A stretch of DNA of 64,000 bases from an uncultured Mucilaginibacter sp. Lineage in GTDB: Bacteria; Bacteroidota; Bacteroidia; Sphingobacteriales; Sphingobacteriaceae. The position numbers were made by a program, and so were the translations under genes. The notes under the pieces were generated by a model. The model was not told where the DNA came from and did not search any database. It saw only the letters and a list, made by a program, of their open reading frames with translations. Each line of letters starts with the position of its first letter. The stretch's first letter is position 1. The stretch is from NCBI GenBank assembly GCA_903891475.1, contig CAITEP010000018.1, positions 1-64,000 on the forward strand. The letters are read 5' to 3'. Positions 35,098-45,105 of the stretch are shown piece by piece.

Positions 35098-35889
35098 TTA
35101 TATCTCCTGAGTATCAAAAAATTCAATAATCACGCTATCGCCTAAACCTAATCCTAATAAACCACTTGCATTACCCTTATTGATGGCAATTTCCAGATGA
35201 TTACTGATACCAAACAGACAAAGTTTTTCGCCTTCGGGTACCTCGTTATAATGCCAGCTCAATTGGTCGATTGTTTCATTTCGCTTAAAGGATAGTCGGA
35301 ATCTCCTTCCGTTTTGAACTTTACTAAAAAAGTCTTTAGTGATATTGGTAATCACATTTTGGTAGGAATCAATAAATATTACGCCACCTTTAATCAAGTT
35401 TTTTTCGATAACAGGCTGCAGGTTCATTTTCTTTTCAAATCCGCTTATCGGCAAACCAATATCACTCATTGCACCATGCTGCGCCAAATGGCATGATGCT
35501 TTCACGAAAATATCGGCTAGCGGGAAGTGTAAAAATTTAAAATCCTGATCAAGGTTTAGTTCCACAATTTCTTCAGGCTCATCATCAAACATCAAAGAGA
35601 ATATGCCATTATCGGCACCAACAAAATAGTGGTTTTTGTATTTTACAGCCAAGTATCGGGTATCAGTATTATTGACTGTATCAACACCAATTAAATGCAC
35701 GGTAAGTTCCGGGAAGTAGTAAAAGCTATTCTTTAAAATAAATGCCGCCTGCTGAATATTAAAGGCCGAAACGCTATTGGTAATATCAACAATATTGGCA
35801 GTTGGCAACAATTTCAATATATTCCCTTTAATAACGGCCTGATAAATATCCCTTTCGCCTAAATCGGTTGTTAAAGTTATAATTGGCAT
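35098..35889 (-). CDS. SAM hydroxide adenosyltransferase/SAM hydrolase (DUF62 family)
   Basis: A 263-residue protein of the DUF62 family, whose characterised members split S-adenosylmethionine to adenosine and methionine. The N-terminal ITLTTDLGERDIYQAVIKG (about residues 3-22) with the conserved TDxG, the VDTVNN block (about 74-79), and HYFVGADNGIFSLM (about 92-105) are diagnostic. The C-terminal domain is beta-rich. It is divergent from phoH with a 99-bp gap that could hold two promoters. Its role may be limiting SAM or adjusting methylation; this is unproven. Confidence 0.88.
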   Translation of the reverse strand: MPIITLTTDLGERDIYQAVIKGNILKLLPTANIVDITNSVSAFNIQQAAFILKNSFYYFPELTVHLIGVDTVNNTDTRYLAVKYKNHYFVGADNGIFSLMFDDEPEEIVELNLDQDFKFLHFPLADIFVKASCHLAQHGAMSDIGLPISGFEKKMNLQPVIEKNLIKGGVIFIDSYQNVITNITKDFFSKVQNGRRFRLSFKRNETIDQLSWHYNEVPEGEKLCLFGISNHLEIAINKGNASGLLGLGLGDSVIIEFFDTQEI

Positions 35890-35988
35890 TAATTTTTTAA
35901 ATATTTATTCCTAAACTTGTACATGCTAAAGTGCTACAAATATTCAATTTTTAATTCATAAAAATCTTCAACCATTAATCAATTTGTA

Positions 35989-36948
35989 TTGAACGAGCTA
36001 AAATTGTCAATTGACCAAATTAACCCCGCAGTATTATGGGGACCCAATAATGACCATTTCGAGATCATTAAAAAGCAATATCCTAAACTTAAAATTGTAG
36101 CTCGAGGTAACGAAATTAAAATTTTGGGCGATGACCATGAACTTGGTATTTTTCAGGAAAAGTTTACTCATTTGCTGCAGCATGTTGAAAAGTATGAAAA
36201 TTTGAGTATAACCGATCTGGAAAGAATTTTAGGTTCAAAAACTACCGAAACCATTGTAAGTGATCAACCAGCTGATAAATTTGCCAGTGGCGAGGTAATT
36301 GTATTTGGCCCCAATGGGGTAATGGTAAAAGCCCGTACTGCCAACCAACGCAAAATGGTTGAATGTATTAATAAGAGCGATATCTTATTTGCAATCGGTC
36401 CGGCCGGTACTGGTAAAACATATACTGCAGTTGCTTTAGCGGTTAGAGCTTTAAAAAACAAAGAAATAAAACGAATTATTTTAACCCGCCCAGCTGTGGA
36501 AGCTGGCGAAAATTTAGGTTTTTTACCAGGTGATTTGAAGGAAAAGATCGACCCATATCTTCGTCCACTTTATGATGCTTTGGATGATATGATTCCTGCG
36601 GAAAAATTGAAGTTTTATCTGGAAAATCGTACCATTGAAATAGCTCCACTCGCTTTTATGCGTGGCCGTACTTTAGATAATTGCTTTGTTATTTTGGATG
36701 AAGCCCAAAATGCCACCGATATGCAGTTGAAGATGTTTTTAACCAGAATGGGACCATCAGCTAAATTCATAGTAACTGGCGACGTAACACAAATTGACCT
36801 CCCTAAGAAGCAACAATCTGGCTTACATACGGCTTTAAGGATATTGACAGATATTAAAGGAATAGAAATTGTTTACCTTAGCGGCGAAGACGTGGTAAGG
36901 CATAAGCTAGTACGTAAAATTTTAGAAGCTTACGGAGATATTCAATAA
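35989..36948 (+). CDS. PhoH family protein
   Basis: A 319-residue P-loop ATPase of the PhoH family, RNA-linked and widely conserved. The Walker A motif is FAIGPAGTGKTYTAV (about residues 132-146) and Walker B is FVILDEAQNAT (about 232-242), followed by the sensor GDVTQIDLP. The start is TTG at 35989; no in-frame ATG exists upstream. A KH-like N-terminal segment (about residues 15-60) is seen, as is typical. PhoH proteins are thought to act in RNA processing with YbeY-type factors, but ybeY is not adjacent here. Confidence 0.95.
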   Translation: MNELKLSIDQINPAVLWGPNNDHFEIIKKQYPKLKIVARGNEIKILGDDHELGIFQEKFTHLLQHVEKYENLSITDLERILGSKTTETIVSDQPADKFASGEVIVFGPNGVMVKARTANQRKMVECINKSDILFAIGPAGTGKTYTAVALAVRALKNKEIKRIILTRPAVEAGENLGFLPGDLKEKIDPYLRPLYDALDDMIPAEKLKFYLENRTIEIAPLAFMRGRTLDNCFVILDEAQNATDMQLKMFLTRMGPSAKFIVTGDVTQIDLPKKQQSGLHTALRILTDIKGIEIVYLSGEDVVRHKLVRKILEAYGDIQ

Positions 36949-37016
36949 AAAATTGAGAAATTTAATTTCTAAAAGCTAATTCAATTACTATTAGAAATCA
37001 AGGATATTAATAATTT

Positions 37017-37961
37017 ATGAGTGCACTAAAAGAGACACATTTTAATTTACCAAAGCAAACTAACTTTTATAAAGGTAAAGTTAGAGATGTATATACCATT
37101 GATAATAAATTTTTGGTAATGGTTGTTACCGACCGTATTTCGGCATTTGATGTGGTTTTGCCTGAGGCTATTCCATTTAAAGGTCAGGTATTAAACCAAA
37201 TAGCCGCAAAATTTTTACAAGCTACCGAGGATATTGTACCAAATTGGGTAATAAGCGTTCCTGACTCATGTGTAACTATTGGTAGAATATGTGAACCTTA
37301 CAAGGTAGAAATGGTTATTAGAGGCTATTTGGCAGGGCATGCATGGCGCGAGTACAACGCTGGTAAAAGGCAAGTATGTGGTGTTACCTTGCCAGATGGT
37401 TTAAAGGAGAATGATATTTTACCAGAGCCTATTATAACTCCTACAACTAAGGCATCAGTTGGGCACGATGAAGATATCTCTAAAGAAGCTATTATTGAAA
37501 GAGGTATCGTATCAGCAGATGAGTATGAAAAATTAGAAAAATACACCCGTCAACTATTTAAAAGAGGTACCGAAATAGCGAAGGAGCAAGGGCTTATTTT
37601 AGTTGATACTAAATATGAATTTGGCAAAGCTGATGGCATAATATATTTGATTGACGAAATTCATACTCCTGATTCATCACGGTATTTTTATTCTGACGGC
37701 TATCAGGAACGTCAGGAAAAGGGCGAATCGCAAAAACAACTATCAAAAGAATTTGTTAGACGGTGGTTAATTGAAAACGGATTTCAGGGTAAGGACGGGC
37801 AAAAAGTTCCTACCATGACACCCGAAATTGTACAATCAATTTCTGAAAGATATATTGAACTGTATGAGCAAATTACAGGTGAAAAGTTCATTAAACCTGT
37901 TGCAGAAGAAGTTACTAAAAGGGTTTTAAAAGCCATAAATTTTAAATTATCAGTATTATAA
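37017..37961 (+). CDS. purC: Phosphoribosylaminoimidazole-succinocarboxamide synthase
   Basis: A 314-residue SAICAR synthase, step 8 of purine synthesis (CAIR + aspartate + ATP). The N-terminal [13 protein letters not shown] (about residues 17-29) with the ATP-binding loop, [12 protein letters not shown] (about 38-49), and the middle [16 protein letters not shown] (about 98-113) are typical, and so is [13 protein letters not shown] (about 212-224). The length is that of the longer bacterial/fungal type. It lies 68 bp downstream of phoH and may be co-transcribed. Confidence 0.96.
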   Translation: MSALKETHFNLPKQTNFYKGKVRDVYTIDNKFLVMVVTDRISAFDVVLPEAIPFKGQVLNQIAAKFLQATEDIVPNWVISVPDSCVTIGRICEPYKVEMVIRGYLAGHAWREYNAGKRQVCGVTLPDGLKENDILPEPIITPTTKASVGHDEDISKEAIIERGIVSADEYEKLEKYTRQLFKRGTEIAKEQGLILVDTKYEFGKADGIIYLIDEIHTPDSSRYFYSDGYQERQEKGESQKQLSKEFVRRWLIENGFQGKDGQKVPTMTPEIVQSISERYIELYEQITGEKFIKPVAEEVTKRVLKAINFKLSVL

Positions 37962-38012
37962 CCTCTATTATTATTATTAAAAACGCTATATTAGCGTATT
38001 AATTGGAAAGAA

Positions 38013-38393
38013 ATGAAATTTAATGTCGACAAGCACGAAAAGTATATTTTGTTAAAATTGAATGAGCAGAAATTAAATTCTTTAATCACTCCTCAGCTAA
38101 AATCTGAATTAATTTTAATCAATACCGAAGGTCAAAGAAACATTATTCTTGATTTATCAACTGTAAAGTTTGCCGATTCATCTGGGTTAAGTAGTTTATT
38201 AGTTGGTCATCGTTTATGTAAAAACGCCGGAGGTTCATTCATAATAACAGGATTGAACGATGCGGTTTCTCGTTTAATTTCCATATCACAACTTGAAACG
38301 GTTTTAACAATAACCGGTTCTAAAGATGAAGCGATTGATTATATTTTTATGGAAGAAATTGAAAAAGAACTTAAAAAAGACTTTAAGTCTTAG
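38013..38393 (+). CDS. STAS-domain anti-anti-sigma factor-like protein
   Basis: A 126-residue STAS protein. The core includes IILDLSTVKFADSSGLSSLLVGHRL (about residues 45-70), where the Ser pair after Asp is the phosphorylation site that partner-switching kinases act on in SpoIIAA-like proteins. A short helical tail follows. No serine kinase or anti-sigma gene is next to it. It is 15 bp upstream of rnz, so the two are probably co-transcribed. The partner is unknown. Confidence 0.9.
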   Translation: MKFNVDKHEKYILLKLNEQKLNSLITPQLKSELILINTEGQRNIILDLSTVKFADSSGLSSLLVGHRLCKNAGGSFIITGLNDAVSRLISISQLETVLTITGSKDEAIDYIFMEEIEKELKKDFKS

Positions 38394-38408
38394 TTTCATT
38401 TTCCAAGT

Positions 38409-39329
38409 ATGAAATTTGAGTTAACAATACTTGGAAGCAATTCCGCAACTCCCTTATACAACAGGAACCCTACAGCGCAAATATTAAATATCAATGAAAA
38501 ATTATATTTAATTGATTGTGGCGAAGGAACACAACAGCAAATGCTGAAATTTGATGTTAAAGCCAGCAGGATTGATTTTATCTTCATCAGCCATTTGCAT
38601 GGCGACCATTATTTTGGTTTGTTAGGTTTGCTTTCGTCATTGCACCTAAATGGACGAACCAAGCCAATTAAAATAATTTGTCCGCCACCCTTAAAGGAGA
38701 TAATTGACATGCAATTCAGTTTTTCCCAAACCGAATTACAATACCAAATTGATTATACGTTCACAAATAGCGCTATTAGTGAAGTTATACTTGATAACTC
38801 CGATGTATCTGTTGAAACAATTCCTTTAGTTCATGGCATACCATGTACTGGTTTTCTATTTCGTGAAAAGAAACGTCTGAGGAAATTGATAAAAGAAACA
38901 ATTTCCGAAATAAACATTCCAGCAGAGTATTTTACCGCTATAAAAAAGGGTGCTGATTATACGGATAACGATGGGATAGTTTATAAAAACGATATCCTAA
39001 CCACCGATTCTGCCGCTCCTAAAACTTATGCTTATTGTTCCGATACTTCCTATAATCAAAGCTATTTTCAGCAAATAAGCAATGCTACTTTATTGTATCA
39101 CGAGGCAACTTTTTTACATAATATGTTGGATAGGGCGCTGTTAACTCAACATACTACCGTATTACAAGCAGCGGATGTTGCTTTAAAAACCAATGCCAAT
39201 AAATTATTAATTGGTCATTTCTCTGCCAGGTATAAGACATTGCATGAATTGCTAGAAGAGGCCAGAACTGTGTTCCCTAATACGGAATTAGCTATTGAAG
39301 GTAAAACATTTCTAATAGGGGATGAATAA
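38409..39329 (+). CDS. rnz: Ribonuclease Z
   Basis: A 306-residue metallo-beta-lactamase-fold nuclease that trims the 3' end of tRNA precursors. The zinc-binding motif is SHLHGDHYFGL (about residues 60-70), with DCGEGTQQQM (about 38-47) before it, and the later histidines and the YCSDT/HEATF blocks are present. Length matches the short bacterial form. It follows the STAS gene by 15 bp. It is relevant here because the tRNA-Leu nearby does not encode its CCA end. Confidence 0.95.
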   Translation: MKFELTILGSNSATPLYNRNPTAQILNINEKLYLIDCGEGTQQQMLKFDVKASRIDFIFISHLHGDHYFGLLGLLSSLHLNGRTKPIKIICPPPLKEIIDMQFSFSQTELQYQIDYTFTNSAISEVILDNSDVSVETIPLVHGIPCTGFLFREKKRLRKLIKETISEINIPAEYFTAIKKGADYTDNDGIVYKNDILTTDSAAPKTYAYCSDTSYNQSYFQQISNATLLYHEATFLHNMLDRALLTQHTTVLQAADVALKTNANKLLIGHFSARYKTLHELLEEARTVFPNTELAIEGKTFLIGDE

Positions 39330-39452
39330 ATTTCGTTAATACTCTTGATTTTCAGCGTTTCTAAGATAGCAGATTGCGAACAAACTCCTCAAAACTTTCG
39401 TTTTCCGCACTATCTAAAATAATTATCATATTTGTTCCTTATTTATTCAGCT

Positions 39453-40226
39453 ATGTTATTCGATAAAATAAAGCAAAAACCATTTTTTATTCTGGGCCCA
39501 TGTGTAATGGAAAATCAGGAATTATTATATACCGTTGCAGAGGAAGTTTCAAGAGTCGGACAAAAATACAATGTACCGGTTATTTTTAAATCCTCGTTTG
39601 ATAAGGCTAATCGTACTTCCATCCATTCATACCGCGGTCCCGGCTTAGAAAAAGGTTTAGAAATGCTTTTAAAAGTTAAACAACGCTTTGATTTACCTGT
39701 TACTACTGATATACATGAACCTTACCAAGCCGCAATTACTGGCGAAGTTGTTGATATTTTACAAATACCCGCCTTTTTATGCCGCCAAACTGATTTATTA
39801 GTTGCAGCAGCTAAAACGGGTAAAATTGTAAATATAAAAAAGGCACAATTTCTATCAGGAAAGGATATGTTTTACCCTGCCCAAAAAGTAGTTGAGGCTG
39901 GTAATAACCAAGTAATACTCACCGAAAGAGGTAATATGTATGGTTATAATAACCTAGCGGTTGACTTTAGGAATATTTACGATATGAAGGCCTTTGGATA
40001 CCCTGTTTGTATGGATTGTACCCATTCGGTACAACGTCCGGGTGGTGATGGTGGTAAAACGGGTGGCGACCGTACCTTTGTGCCTTTAATGGCATTAGCT
40101 GCCAAGGCATTTGGTTCCGATGGTTATTTTATGGAAGTACACCCCGACCCAGATAATGCATTAAGTGATGGCCCCAATATGGTAAAACTACATGATTTGG
40201 ATAGGGTTATGTCAACTTTGGTTTAA
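39453..40226 (+). CDS. kdsA: 3-deoxy-8-phosphooctulonate synthase
   Basis: A 257-residue enzyme from the ATG at 39453; an in-frame ATG at 39432 adds seven residues. It condenses arabinose-5-phosphate and PEP to Kdo-8-phosphate for lipid A/LPS core. Signatures: FILGPCVMENQE, KSSFDKANRTSIHSYRGPG, TDIHEPYQA, and the C-terminal EVHPDPDNALSDGPNM. It is followed directly by the gene for the isomerase that supplies arabinose-5-phosphate. Confidence 0.95.
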   Translation: MLFDKIKQKPFFILGPCVMENQELLYTVAEEVSRVGQKYNVPVIFKSSFDKANRTSIHSYRGPGLEKGLEMLLKVKQRFDLPVTTDIHEPYQAAITGEVVDILQIPAFLCRQTDLLVAAAKTGKIVNIKKAQFLSGKDMFYPAQKVVEAGNNQVILTERGNMYGYNNLAVDFRNIYDMKAFGYPVCMDCTHSVQRPGGDGGKTGGDRTFVPLMALAAKAFGSDGYFMEVHPDPDNALSDGPNMVKLHDLDRVMSTLV

Positions 40227-40271
40227 TTATTCTAAGGTCGCGTTCGTATTTAAATCATATGATTAAAGGTA

Positions 40272-41207
40272 ATGAAAGAAATAGCAAAAAGAGTATTTAA
40301 TATTGAGATTGATTCATTAAAATCAGTTGCCAATTCCCTTGATGAACAATTTGAACAGATAGTGGAAGCTATTTTAAAAACAAAGGGTAAGCTTGTTGTA
40401 ATTGGAATAGGAAAATCAGGCATTATTGGAAAAAAAATTGCGGCTACCTTTTCAAGTACCGGCACACCAAGTTTCTTTCTGCACCCAGGTGAAGCTTTTC
40501 ATGGCGATTTGGGAATGGTTGATCATGATGATTTAGTTTTATTAATCTCTTATTCAGGTGAAACTGATGAGGTATTAAAGTTAATCCCATTTTTAAAGTG
40601 GAATAAAAATGTGATAGTAAGTCTTACTGGTAACCCAAATTCAACCATCGCAAAAAACAGCAATCATCACCTTTTTATAAATATTAACCAAGAGGCTTGT
40701 CCCTTGGCACTTGCTCCAACTTCATCAACCACAGCAACTTTGGTTATGGGAGATGCTTTAGCTGTAGCTTTAATGGAATCCCGTAATTTTTTACTTGAAG
40801 ATTTTGCGCGTTTCCATCCGGGGGGTAGCTTAGGTAAAAAATTACTGACTAAGGTAAAAGATTTAATGCGAACTGAAGCACTGCCATTTATAGAGAAATC
40901 AGCCTCATTTACAGATATTTTACTTCGTATGTCTGAAGGTAGGTTAGGAATGGTTATGGTAGGAGGAATGGATTATGTGGAGGGTATAATTACCGATGGC
41001 GACCTTCGTCGAGCCTTACTAAAAAACCCCGAAACTAGCCAATTAACCGCATCAGGAATGATGACAGTTAATCCTGTATTCATAAACGAAGAAGAATTTA
41101 TAAACACTGCCGAAACTTTGATGTTAGATAAAAAAATTACCACTATTTTGGTAGGTTCGTCTGTAGAAAGAAAAATTAAGGGAGTATTTCAAATATATCA
41201 CCAGTAA
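40272..41207 (+). CDS. kdsD: KpsF/GutQ family arabinose-5-phosphate isomerase
   Basis: A 311-residue sugar-phosphate isomerase. The SIS domain spans residues about 25-185, with GIGKSGIIGKKIAATFSSTGTPSFFLHPGEAFHGDLGM as the substrate loop. Two CBS domains follow (about 200-311). It converts ribulose-5-phosphate to arabinose-5-phosphate, the KdsA substrate. It lies 45 bp after kdsA and is surely in the same unit. The symbol is by family; the exact paralogue (kdsD or kpsF) is not certain. Confidence 0.92.
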   Translation: MKEIAKRVFNIEIDSLKSVANSLDEQFEQIVEAILKTKGKLVVIGIGKSGIIGKKIAATFSSTGTPSFFLHPGEAFHGDLGMVDHDDLVLLISYSGETDEVLKLIPFLKWNKNVIVSLTGNPNSTIAKNSNHHLFININQEACPLALAPTSSTTATLVMGDALAVALMESRNFLLEDFARFHPGGSLGKKLLTKVKDLMRTEALPFIEKSASFTDILLRMSEGRLGMVMVGGMDYVEGIITDGDLRRALLKNPETSQLTASGMMTVNPVFINEEEFINTAETLMLDKKITTILVGSSVERKIKGVFQIYHQ

Positions 41208-41244
41208 TTTTATTAATTTGCAATAATCAGTTTGCAAAACAAAA

Positions 41245-42045
41245 ATGCCTCAATACCAAGATCAAATAGGCAATACTATTAATTTAACCACCCTACCTAA
41301 AAGGATTGTTTCGCTTGTTCCATCGCAAACAGAGTTGTTATTTGACTTAGGGCTTGACCGTGAAATTGTAGGCGTTACTAAATTTTGCATCCACCCTAAA
41401 ATTAAAATAAAATCTACAGCTAAAATTGGTGGTACAAAGTCGCTTTCCATCAATAAAATTAAGGCTCTTATCCCCGATTTAATTATAGCCAATAAAGAGG
41501 AAAATGAACAAGATCAAATAGAAACCTTACAAAAAATATACCCAGTTTGGACAAGCGATATAAGTAAATTAGCTGATGCTTTTGATATGATTACCAAGGT
41601 TGGCCAAATTACTGGTAAAGTAATGGAGGCTCAAATGATGGTGCAAAGGATAAATCAAAGTTTTAGTTTATTGAATTTAAATACACTTAACTTGAGGGTG
41701 GCTTACTTTATTTGGAGAAAGCCATATATGGTTGTCGGCAGAGGTACTTTTATAAATGATATACTACAAAAATGCGGGTTTGAAAATGTTATTAAACTTG
41801 ATAGGTATCAGGAAATTTATGCTGGAAATTTAGTAGAAGCTAAGCCTGATGTTGTTTTATTATCAACTGAGCCGTATCCATTTAAAGATCGTCATATTGA
41901 GGAGTTTAAAACCTTATTACCAAATGCTATTATAAAAATAGTTGATGGGGAAATATTTAGCTGGTATGGTTCACGGTTATTGCATGCTCCTGCTTATTTA
42001 AATAAACTTATAACTGATTTAACAAACATTCATCATGAAAAATAA
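41245..42045 (+). CDS. BtuF-like periplasmic-binding-fold protein (helical backbone metal receptor)
   Basis: A 266-residue class-III substrate-binding protein. The pattern RIVSLVPSQTELLFDLGLDREIVGVT (about residues 20-45) with the later KPDVVLLSTEPYPF is that of the vitamin-B12/iron-siderophore receptor fold. No signal peptide or lipobox is present (start MPQYQDQIGN), so the protein appears cytosolic, unlike true BtuF. No permease or ATPase gene is nearby. It follows kdsD by 37 bp. Binding of a corrin or metal chelate is inferred from fold only. Confidence 0.8.
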   Translation: MPQYQDQIGNTINLTTLPKRIVSLVPSQTELLFDLGLDREIVGVTKFCIHPKIKIKSTAKIGGTKSLSINKIKALIPDLIIANKEENEQDQIETLQKIYPVWTSDISKLADAFDMITKVGQITGKVMEAQMMVQRINQSFSLLNLNTLNLRVAYFIWRKPYMVVGRGTFINDILQKCGFENVIKLDRYQEIYAGNLVEAKPDVVLLSTEPYPFKDRHIEEFKTLLPNAIIKIVDGEIFSWYGSRLLHAPAYLNKLITDLTNIHHEK

Positions 42046-42172
42046 AAAAAGATAAAAATTTAATGTTTTGGTTGTTAAATGTTTAGCCACTCTCGCCAAT
42101 GTATAATGAGCCTAAATGTAAATAAATTGACAATAGTAGGTTAAAAAGATTTTAAAAATAACAGAATTAGGC

Positions 42173-42180
42173 TATCTTTG
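42173..42180 (+). promoter_or_regulatory. Promoter (-7) of tRNA-Leu
   Basis: TATCTTTG matches the Bacteroidetes -7 consensus TAnnTTTG, 23 bp upstream of the tRNA. No clear -33 box was found. Confidence 0.7.
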
Positions 42181-42203
42181 CAGCCTCATAAAAATCAAAA
42201 TAC

Positions 42204-42285
42204 GCGGAAGTGGCGTAATTGGTAGCCGCACCAGACTTAGGATCTGGCGCCGCGAGGCGTGGGGGTTCGAGTCCCTTCTTCCGCA
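42204..42285 (+). tRNA. tRNA-Leu (anticodon TAG)
   Basis: The acceptor stem GCGGAAG pairs with CTTCCGC. The D arm has GGTAGCC. The anticodon stem CCAGA/TCTGG encloses CTTAGGA with anticodon TAG, read as Leu (CUN codons). The long variable arm (CGCCGCGAGGCG) is diagnostic of a class-II tRNA, and the T loop is TTCGAGT. The CCA end is not encoded. The length of 82 bases is normal. A terminator follows directly. Confidence 0.97.
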
Positions 42286-42286
42286 C

Positions 42287-42321
42287 AAACCCCGTTTAAA
42301 GTATTTAAACGGGGTTTTTTT
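42287..42321 (+). terminator. Terminator after tRNA-Leu
   Basis: AAACCCCGTTTAAA pairs with TTTAAACGGGGTTT around a three-base loop, with a T-run at the end. It is a strong intrinsic terminator. Confidence 0.9.
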
Positions 42322-42464
42322 AGTAAAAGGGATACAAAATTCAATATTTACTATTCAAATCCTAATTTATTTGATATTCTGATTTCTAAAATATTTTTAA
42401 CCTTTCATAGCTATCAATACACCTTTATTTGATAGATTTTAGGTGAATAATCCTATTAAAATGG

Positions 42465-42493
42465 TTGAAAAATCATTATATTTCTTAACTTCG
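42465..42493 (+). promoter_or_regulatory. Probable gyrA promoter
   Basis: TTG at 42465-42467 and TAACTTCG at 42486-42493 (a TAnnTTnG variant), with 18 bp between them. The gyrA start lies 63 bp further on. Confidence 0.5.
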
Positions 42494-42556
42494 CAGGTCG
42501 GTTAAATTAAGGTTTAGGCCTACAATTATAAAGAATAATTCCACATAGAACTAAAA

Positions 42557-45100
42557 ATGGCTGAAGGAACAGAAAACGATAATTCGCACAAAGAAGATAG
42601 GATAATTTCGATTAATATTGATGAAGAAATGCGTTCGGCATACATTGATTATTCAATGTCTGTTATTGTTTCAAGGGCGCTACCTGACGTACGCGATGGT
42701 TTAAAACCAGTACATCGTAGAGTATTATACGGCATGCTCGATTTAGGTTTAAATAACAATAAACCTTATAAGAAATCTGCACGTATTGTTGGGGAAGTTT
42801 TAGGTAAATACCACCCACATGGTGATAGATCTGTTTATGATGCCATGGTGCGTATGGCACAAGAGTGGAGTTTACGATATCCATTTGTTGAAGGTCAGGG
42901 AAATTATGGTTCTATTGATGGTGATGAACCCGCGGCAATGCGATACACAGAGGCAAGACTTGAAAAAATTGCGGAGGAAATGTTAGCGGATATCAACAAA
43001 GACACCATTGATTTTCAACTAAATTTTGATGATTCATTGGAAGAACCTACTGTTCTTCCTTCTAAAATTCCAAATTTATTAGTTAACGGTGCCTCCGGAA
43101 TTGCGGTAGGTATGGCCACCAATATGGCACCACACAATTTAACCGAAATTATTAATGCTACACTAGCTTTAATTGATAACAGGGGGATTGAAGTTGCTGA
43201 ATTAATGAAACATGTTAAAGGCCCTGATTTCCCTACAGGTGCTATCATTTATGGTTATGAAGGTGCAAGAGAGGCGTTTGAAACTGGAAGAGGCAGAATT
43301 GTTATACGCTCCAGAGCCGAAATAGAAACTCATAATAACCATGAACGTATTATTGTAACTGAAGTTCCTTACCAAATTAACAAAGCACTCATGATTGAGC
43401 GTACGGCCGAGTTGGTTAATGATAAAAAATTGGAAGGTATTTCTGCAATTCGTGATGAATCAAATCGTCAAGGAATAAGGGTGGTATATGAAATAAAGCG
43501 TGATGCTAATGCCGCAATTGTTTTAAATAACCTTTATAAATACACGGCCTTACAAACTTCTTTTAGTATCAATAATATTGCCCTAGTACATGGCAGGCCT
43601 ATGTTGCTAAATCTAAAAGATTTGATTCATCATTTTGTTGAGCATAGGCATGAGGTGGTTATAAGGCGTACAAAGTTTGAACTATCAGAAGCTCAAAAGC
43701 GTGCACATATTTTAGAAGGTTTATTAATTGCACTCGATCATTTGGATGAGGTAATTAGGTTAATAAGAGCTTCTGACACTCCCGAAATTGCAAGAGAGGG
43801 ATTAATGTCGACGTTTGGTTTATCTGATATTCAGGCTAGGGCGATATTGGATATGACCTTAAGGCGTTTAACCGGACTTGAACGCGATAAGATTAAAGAT
43901 GAATATGAAGCTTTAATGAAACTTATTGATTATTTGAATTCAATATTGGCTGATGAAGGTTTGCGAATGCAAATTATTAAAGACGAATTAATTGAAATAC
44001 GAGATAAATATGGTGATGAGCGTAAAACTGAAATAATCCATTCATCAGCAGAAATGCTAACCGAAGATTTTATTGAAGACGAGGAAGTTGTTATCACTAT
44101 ATCTCGCGAGGGTTATATCAAACGTACTCCGTTAACTGAATATAGGCGTCAGGGCAGGGGTGGAAAAGGATCAATTGGAAGTAACAGCAGGGATGCTGAC
44201 TTTATTGAACACCTTTTAATTGCATCGAACCATAACTATATGCTTTTCTTTACCGAATCGGGGCAGTGCTTCTGGTTAAGGGTATTTGAAATTCCTGAAG
44301 GATCGCGCACTTCTAAGGGTAGGGCTATTCAAAATATTATCAATATCCCTAAAGAAGAAAATATAAAGGCCTATATTAAACTAATTAACTTAAAAGATAA
44401 AGAATACCTCGAAAATAACTTTATCATTATGTGTACCAAAAAAGGTACTATAAAGAAAACCTCCTTAGAAGCATATTCTCGTCCAAGAGCAAATGGCATA
44501 AACGCGATTAATATAAATGATGGCGATTCGCTACTTGAAGCAAGCTTAACTAGCGGTAATAGCGAAATTGTAATGGCACTTAAATCGGGTAGAGCAATTA
44601 GATTTAATGAATCAACGGTTAGGCCTATGGGTCGTACAGCAACTGGTGTTCGTGGTATATCTTTGGATAGCGAAGCAGACGAAGTTGTTGGCATGATAAG
44701 TATTGATGATCCAGAAACAACCGTATTGGTAGTTTCTGAAAAAGGCTATGGAAAACGAACCGATATTGATGATTACCGTGTAACTAACCGAGGTGGCAAA
44801 GGTGTTAAAACCTTAAATATTACCGAAAAGACAGGTAATTTAGTAGCCATTAAAGGTGTTACTGATAAAGAAGACTTGATGATTATTAATAAATCAGGAA
44901 TAATTATTAGGATTGCAATTAGTGAACTAAGAACTATGGGGCGTGCTACCCAAGGGGTTAAATTAATATCATTAAAAGAAAATGATGAAATTGCCTCTGT
45001 TGCTAAGATTGAAAGAGAAGAAGAAGAAGAATTAGCCGAAGGCGATAGCAATGAAGCTGATAGCTCTGAAGAAAGCGATACAAGTGAGACTACTGAATAG
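42557..45100 (+). CDS. gyrA: DNA gyrase subunit A
   Basis: An 847-residue type-IIA topoisomerase subunit that, with GyrB, adds negative supercoils. The N-terminal breakage-reunion domain has the catalytic Tyr in [10 protein letters not shown] (about residue 130), and the C-terminal pinwheel covers about 510-820 with GyrA-box-like QRGRGGKG... (RQGRGGKG near 530). The acidic tail (last 30 residues) is normal. The quinolone-region reads [17 protein letters not shown], with Arg91 at the site equivalent to E. coli Ser83, while Asp95 (E. coli Asp87) is kept. That change is known to cause quinolone resistance in some bacteria. It is followed 5 bp later by TPR genes. Confidence 0.97.
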   Translation: MAEGTENDNSHKEDRIISINIDEEMRSAYIDYSMSVIVSRALPDVRDGLKPVHRRVLYGMLDLGLNNNKPYKKSARIVGEVLGKYHPHGDRSVYDAMVRMAQEWSLRYPFVEGQGNYGSIDGDEPAAMRYTEARLEKIAEEMLADINKDTIDFQLNFDDSLEEPTVLPSKIPNLLVNGASGIAVGMATNMAPHNLTEIINATLALIDNRGIEVAELMKHVKGPDFPTGAIIYGYEGAREAFETGRGRIVIRSRAEIETHNNHERIIVTEVPYQINKALMIERTAELVNDKKLEGISAIRDESNRQGIRVVYEIKRDANAAIVLNNLYKYTALQTSFSINNIALVHGRPMLLNLKDLIHHFVEHRHEVVIRRTKFELSEAQKRAHILEGLLIALDHLDEVIRLIRASDTPEIAREGLMSTFGLSDIQARAILDMTLRRLTGLERDKIKDEYEALMKLIDYLNSILADEGLRMQIIKDELIEIRDKYGDERKTEIIHSSAEMLTEDFIEDEEVVITISREGYIKRTPLTEYRRQGRGGKGSIGSNSRDADFIEHLLIASNHNYMLFFTESGQCFWLRVFEIPEGSRTSKGRAIQNIINIPKEENIKAYIKLINLKDKEYLENNFIIMCTKKGTIKKTSLEAYSRPRANGINAININDGDSLLEASLTSGNSEIVMALKSGRAIRFNESTVRPMGRTATGVRGISLDSEADEVVGMISIDDPETTVLVVSEKGYGKRTDIDDYRVTNRGGKGVKTLNITEKTGNLVAIKGVTDKEDLMIINKSGIIIRIAISELRTMGRATQGVKLISLKENDEIASVAKIEREEEEELAEGDSNEADSSEESDTSETTE

Positions 45101-45105
45101 CTAAA

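Noticed and set aside
41245..42045. Cobalamin riboswitch in front of the BtuF-like gene
   Set aside because: The 37-bp gap to kdsD is far too short for a cobalamin riboswitch, and no B12-box-like sequence was seen.
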